Assembly (NCBI GenBank): GCA_026770585.1
Contig: MU646565.1
Span: 371,725-383,181 of the forward strand
Source of the DNA: Baffinella frigidus
Lineage: Eukaryota; Cryptophyceae; Cryptomonadales; Baffinellaceae
Direction of reading: 5' to 3'
DNA: 11,457 nt
Positions 5,226 to 9,498 of this stretch are shown here, piece after piece. Each line of letters begins with the position of its first letter. The first letter of the stretch is position 1. Both the position numbers and the translations under genes were made by a program. A model generated the notes under the pieces. It worked only from the letters and a program-made list of their open reading frames with translations. It was not told the origin of the DNA and made no database searches.

Positions 5226-8200
5226 AACCAAGACGTCTTGGCGGACGCAGAACATAGGGCGTAGGGTGCAGCGCTTGCCACGTGCACAGGACGCAGGGCT
5301 GAGGATGCTCACCACATGCAAAGAGGGCTTAGGGTGCAGGGTGCAGCGCTCACCACGTGCACAGAGCTAGCGCGCGCCTTTTTGTGAGGGTTCAGTGCAC
5401 AGAGGACGCAGAGGACGCAGGGCGTATGGTGTTCACCACATGCACAGAACTAGGGCTTAGGGTGACGGGTCAGCGCTCACCACACACACAGAGCAAGCGC
5501 GCGCCTTTGTGTGAGGGTGCCGTGCACAGACGACAGAGGGCTGAGGGTGCTCACCACGTGCACAGAGCTCGGGCGCGCCATCGGCACCTCCTTTGGCTTT
5601 GGCACCTAGTTTAGGGTTTAGGGTTTAGGGTTTAGGGTTTAGGGTTTGGGGTTTGCGGTTTAGGGTTTAGGGTTTAGGGTTTAGGGTTTAGGGTTTAGGG
5701 TTTAGGGTTTAGGGTTTAGGGTTTAGGGTTCAGGGTTTAGGGTTTAGGGTTTAGGGTTGGTTCACTGTTTAGGTTTAGGATTTAGGTACTAGGGTCTAGG
5801 GGTTGGCACCTCCGGCGCCGCGGCCGCGGGCTTCGAGGGTGGCGTGGGCTTTCCAGCCTTGCCTTTCCCTGTTTTAGGGTTTAGGGTTCAGGGATGATGG
5901 TTTGGGGTTGAAGCGAGGAGGTGCCGCGGGCGTTGCTTGCCGGTGGCGTGGGTTTTGCGGCCTTGCCTTTCCCTGTTATAGGGCTTGGGGTTTATGGTTT
6001 GGGGATTAGGGTTTGGGGTTTAGGGTTTGGGGGCGAGGAGGTGGGCTTGGCAGCCTTGCCCTTCCCTGCAAGCGAGGGTTGAGGGATTAGGGTTTCGGGT
6101 TCAGGGTTGAGGGTTTAAGTCATCCTACACCCTACACCAAGACACACGACGAGATGCGTGACCTGCAGGCGCAGCCGCCGTACCCTTTACTGGCGGGAAC
6201 CCTAAACCCGACCCTGGACCCTGGACCCTGGACCCTGCACTCTGGACCCTGAACCCTAAATCAGGACATGCAGACGCGGCCGCCTTGGCCTTTGCGGCAG
6301 GCGCTGCGGCATTGGCGGGAACCCTACACCCTTCCCCCAAATCCTAAACCAGGACCTGCAGACGCGGCCTTGGGAGCAGGCGCGGCTTTGGCTTTGGGGG
6401 CTTGCGAGGCCTTGGCGGGGGAGCCCCCCGCGAAGCTGGCCCTCTCTGATTGCAGGGAGGCTTTGCTCTTTGTCGAGAGCCGCCGCGCCGCCTGCGGAGG
6501 GGTTGGAGGTTGGGGTTTAGGGTTTAGGGGTTTAAGGTTTAGTCCGGCGAGTATGGGAGTGTGTTGGGGCTGTTGAGGTCAGGTGTGAAGACGGAAGCAT
6601 CAGCTGCAACACCGCCTCGTCCCCATCGAAGACATGGATTCATCGCGAATCCTTAGGGTTTGTGGTTTGTGGTTTGTGGTTTGTGGTTTGGGGTTTGGGG
6701 TTTGGAGTTTAGGGTTCAGGAGCGAGTAGGCGAGACCTCCGGAAGCTGTTTACACAGCGCGGCAGCCTGAAGGTATTACACACTTCGCTAGGCCCTGCTG
6801 CAATTGTAGCCTCAGTGGGGGGGGGGGGCGAGAGAGGGTTTGCAGAAATGTAGCGAGAACAACAAGCAAGCAATCGAGAGATCGCTGGGGCTGGGGGGGG
6901 GGGGTAGAAAGACTGGCGACTCGCCTGGTCTTTCTTGGAGGACGCAAGCGAAACCACGCTCGGAGGCCCGCCCTCCTGAAAAACGTCAACACCGTTATTG
7001 ATTCAACCCGGCGGCAATTCATTTCGTCCCACGAAGGCTATTGTTTTGCAGAGAAACCCAGAAGCGCGAGGTCCTTTTCCTAGCTATGCCTCAACTGGCG
7101 ACAGCCCTTCACGACCATACGCGAGGCAAGCCGCGGGAGGCAGCAAAGCACCTGGTCTGATTCGCTCGGGTTGATCGGCTTTTCTCAAGTTGACGTTCTG
7201 GGGTTGCGGTATAAATCCGTCAACTTTGGGGCGGACACGAGCCCGGGCTCACGAAAACGGTGAGCCCAGATGGACCGAGGCAGTCACTCGAGAATGCTGG
7301 AGGGCCCTATTTATATGTGGGGTTGTAAATATTTGTATCAGGATTACGTGACCAACCTCGTGCCTGGGCTAATTTCGCCCAGTTATGTGACCAACTTCAC
7401 GATAGTTACTACACACATGCCCCCCTGTAAAAGCAAACGGTTTTAATTAGGCCCCTCTAGCATTCTGGGGTGGAGTGACCCATAGACGCTGCGTTGACTT
7501 CCTGCACCACCTTTCGTTCGGGCTTCGGGTTTGGTGCTCAAAATTGTGAGTTGGCGTACAATACTTGTATTGACTAAACAATATAAGTATAGACTATACA
7601 ATGCAGAGTGGCAGAACTGGAAAGAACCTGGTCTGATTCGTCGTCTCCGAAGTCGTCGAACGGCGTCAGAACCTGTTGAGGGTTTCGGGTTTCGCGATTG
7701 GGGTCTGAGGTCTGGGGTCTGGGGTCTGAGGTCTGGGGTCTGGGGTCTGGGGTCTGAGGTCTGGGGTCTGGAGTTTGGGGTTTGGGGTCTGGGGTCTGGG
7801 GTTTGGGGTTTGGGGTTTGGGGTTTAGGGCTTAGGGTTCAGAGTTTAGGGTTTGGGGTTCAGGGTTGAGGGACTAGGGACTAGGGATTGGGGAGGGCTTA
7901 GGGAGGGCTTAGGGAGGGCTTAGGAAGGGTTTAGGGAGGGTTTGGGGTGACCTGTTTCTTTGCAGCAGCGGTCTTCTGGTTCGGCGTCTTGAGGGCTGGG
8001 CTCTTCGAGGCTGACTTTCTCTGCTTTGGGGTTTAGGGTTTAGGGTTTAGGGTTTAGGGTTTAGGGTTTAGGGGTTGGGATTTAGGGGTTACTGTTCAGG
8101 GTTTAGGGTTGAGGGTTTAGTGAGGTCTGGGGGACTTGCAGGCTGACTCTCTCTGCTTTAGGGGTTCGAGTTTCGGTTTTAGGGTTTGGGGGAGACGTGA

Positions 8201-9180
8201 CGTCAGTACGCTGCGGTAGGAGGGATTCAGGGGTTAGGGCCTGAGACTTTTCGTGCGAAGGTATCAAGGGTTTCTCCCGGATCAAATCTGGGCTATGTTT
8301 CAGGATGAGGGTTCAGGGTTGAGGGTGCAGGGGGTTGGGGTTTAGGACCTTTGGTGCCAAGGTGTCGGGGGGGTGTTCGACTGACAGCGCTGAATCGTCG
8401 TCCGCTTTCCGCCCACACACGTATACTAAGGCGTGTCGTAGTCAAACTACGCTGATATATGCGTATCGTAGTCAAGCTGCGCACACACACGTATATAGTG
8501 AACGTAGGCGTCGTATATTCGGGTTGACCTTTGGTGCGAAGCTGTCGGGGGTGTCTTCGACCGACAGCGCTGAATCGTCGTCGTCGTCCGCTTTCCGCTG
8601 GTTATGGGTTTAGGGTGTAGGGTTTAGGGTTTAGGGTTTAAGGTTTAGGGTTTAGGGTTTAGGGTTTAGGGTTAGGGTTTTGAGGTTGAGGGGTTAGGCG
8701 ACTCGGTCCCAGGGCAGGGTCGAGCCGTTGAGTGGTTCGCTCGCTTTCTGTTGGTGGAGAGGGGGAGGGGGGGTGTAAGAGCCACGTTCACACTCGCTGC
8801 GGCGACTGAGCGAGACGGAGAGAGAGCGAGAGACACAGAGAGACAGATAAAAAGGGAGAGGCAGAGGGAGAGGCAGAGGGAGAGACCGAGGGGGGTGTAA
8901 GAGCGCACGCTCGCCCTCGCCGTGCCATCGGATTCAAGTCTCTACTCTGACATTCCGAGAGAGAGGCAGGGTGTGTGTGTGGGGGGGGCACCATGTTAGC
9001 TTTCTCCAGGGGCCTCTTTCTCCTTGGAATTGTGATACACTTTAGTATACGTATATGCCCGGAGAGCGGGAGGGCGGGGGGCACTTTGTTCGCTTTCTCC
9101 TTATGGGGCCGCTTTTTCCTTGGGCGTGTGAGAGAGATTGTGTGTGTGTGTGTGAGTGTGTGTGTGAGAGCGAGCGAGCG

Positions 9181-9238
<58 letters not shown>

Positions 9239-9457
9239 GGAGAGAGAGGGAAAGAGAGTGAGAAAAACGCACCTAGTTAGCTTTTTCCTTCGGGGCCGCT
9301 TTCTCCTTGGGACGCAACGTTTCGCGCTATTTCGTGGTACAGATGAAGCATTATTGCGCGCGGGAATGGCGCTAAGGGCCAGACTTTCGGCGTGTTTCCA
9401 GGGTAGAATCGGCACCTTGTTCGCTTTCTCATTCGGGGCCGCTTTCTCCTTGGGAGT

Positions 9458-9498
<41 letters not shown>

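Noticed and set aside
4885-5370. A 161-residue plus-strand open frame with a His/Thr run
   Set aside because: It is produced by (CA)n and TGTGGGG repeats without internal stops. No protein-like composition is seen outside the repeat, and the minus strand carries the duplicated exons here.
5609-5758. True chromosome-end telomere
   Set aside because: The array is interstitial, only about 150 bp, mixed with variants and flanked on both sides by unique exon sequence. Other arrays differ in unit. The window does not end in a regular array.
7210-7215. TATA box for a plus-strand gene
   Set aside because: TATAAA stands alone. No exon or ORF with support follows on the plus strand before the minus-strand exons resume.
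8420-8515. CRISPR-like or tRNA-like element from regularly spaced CGTAGTCAA repeats
   Set aside because: Only two repeat units, no conserved spacer length, and no cloverleaf. The setting is eukaryotic.
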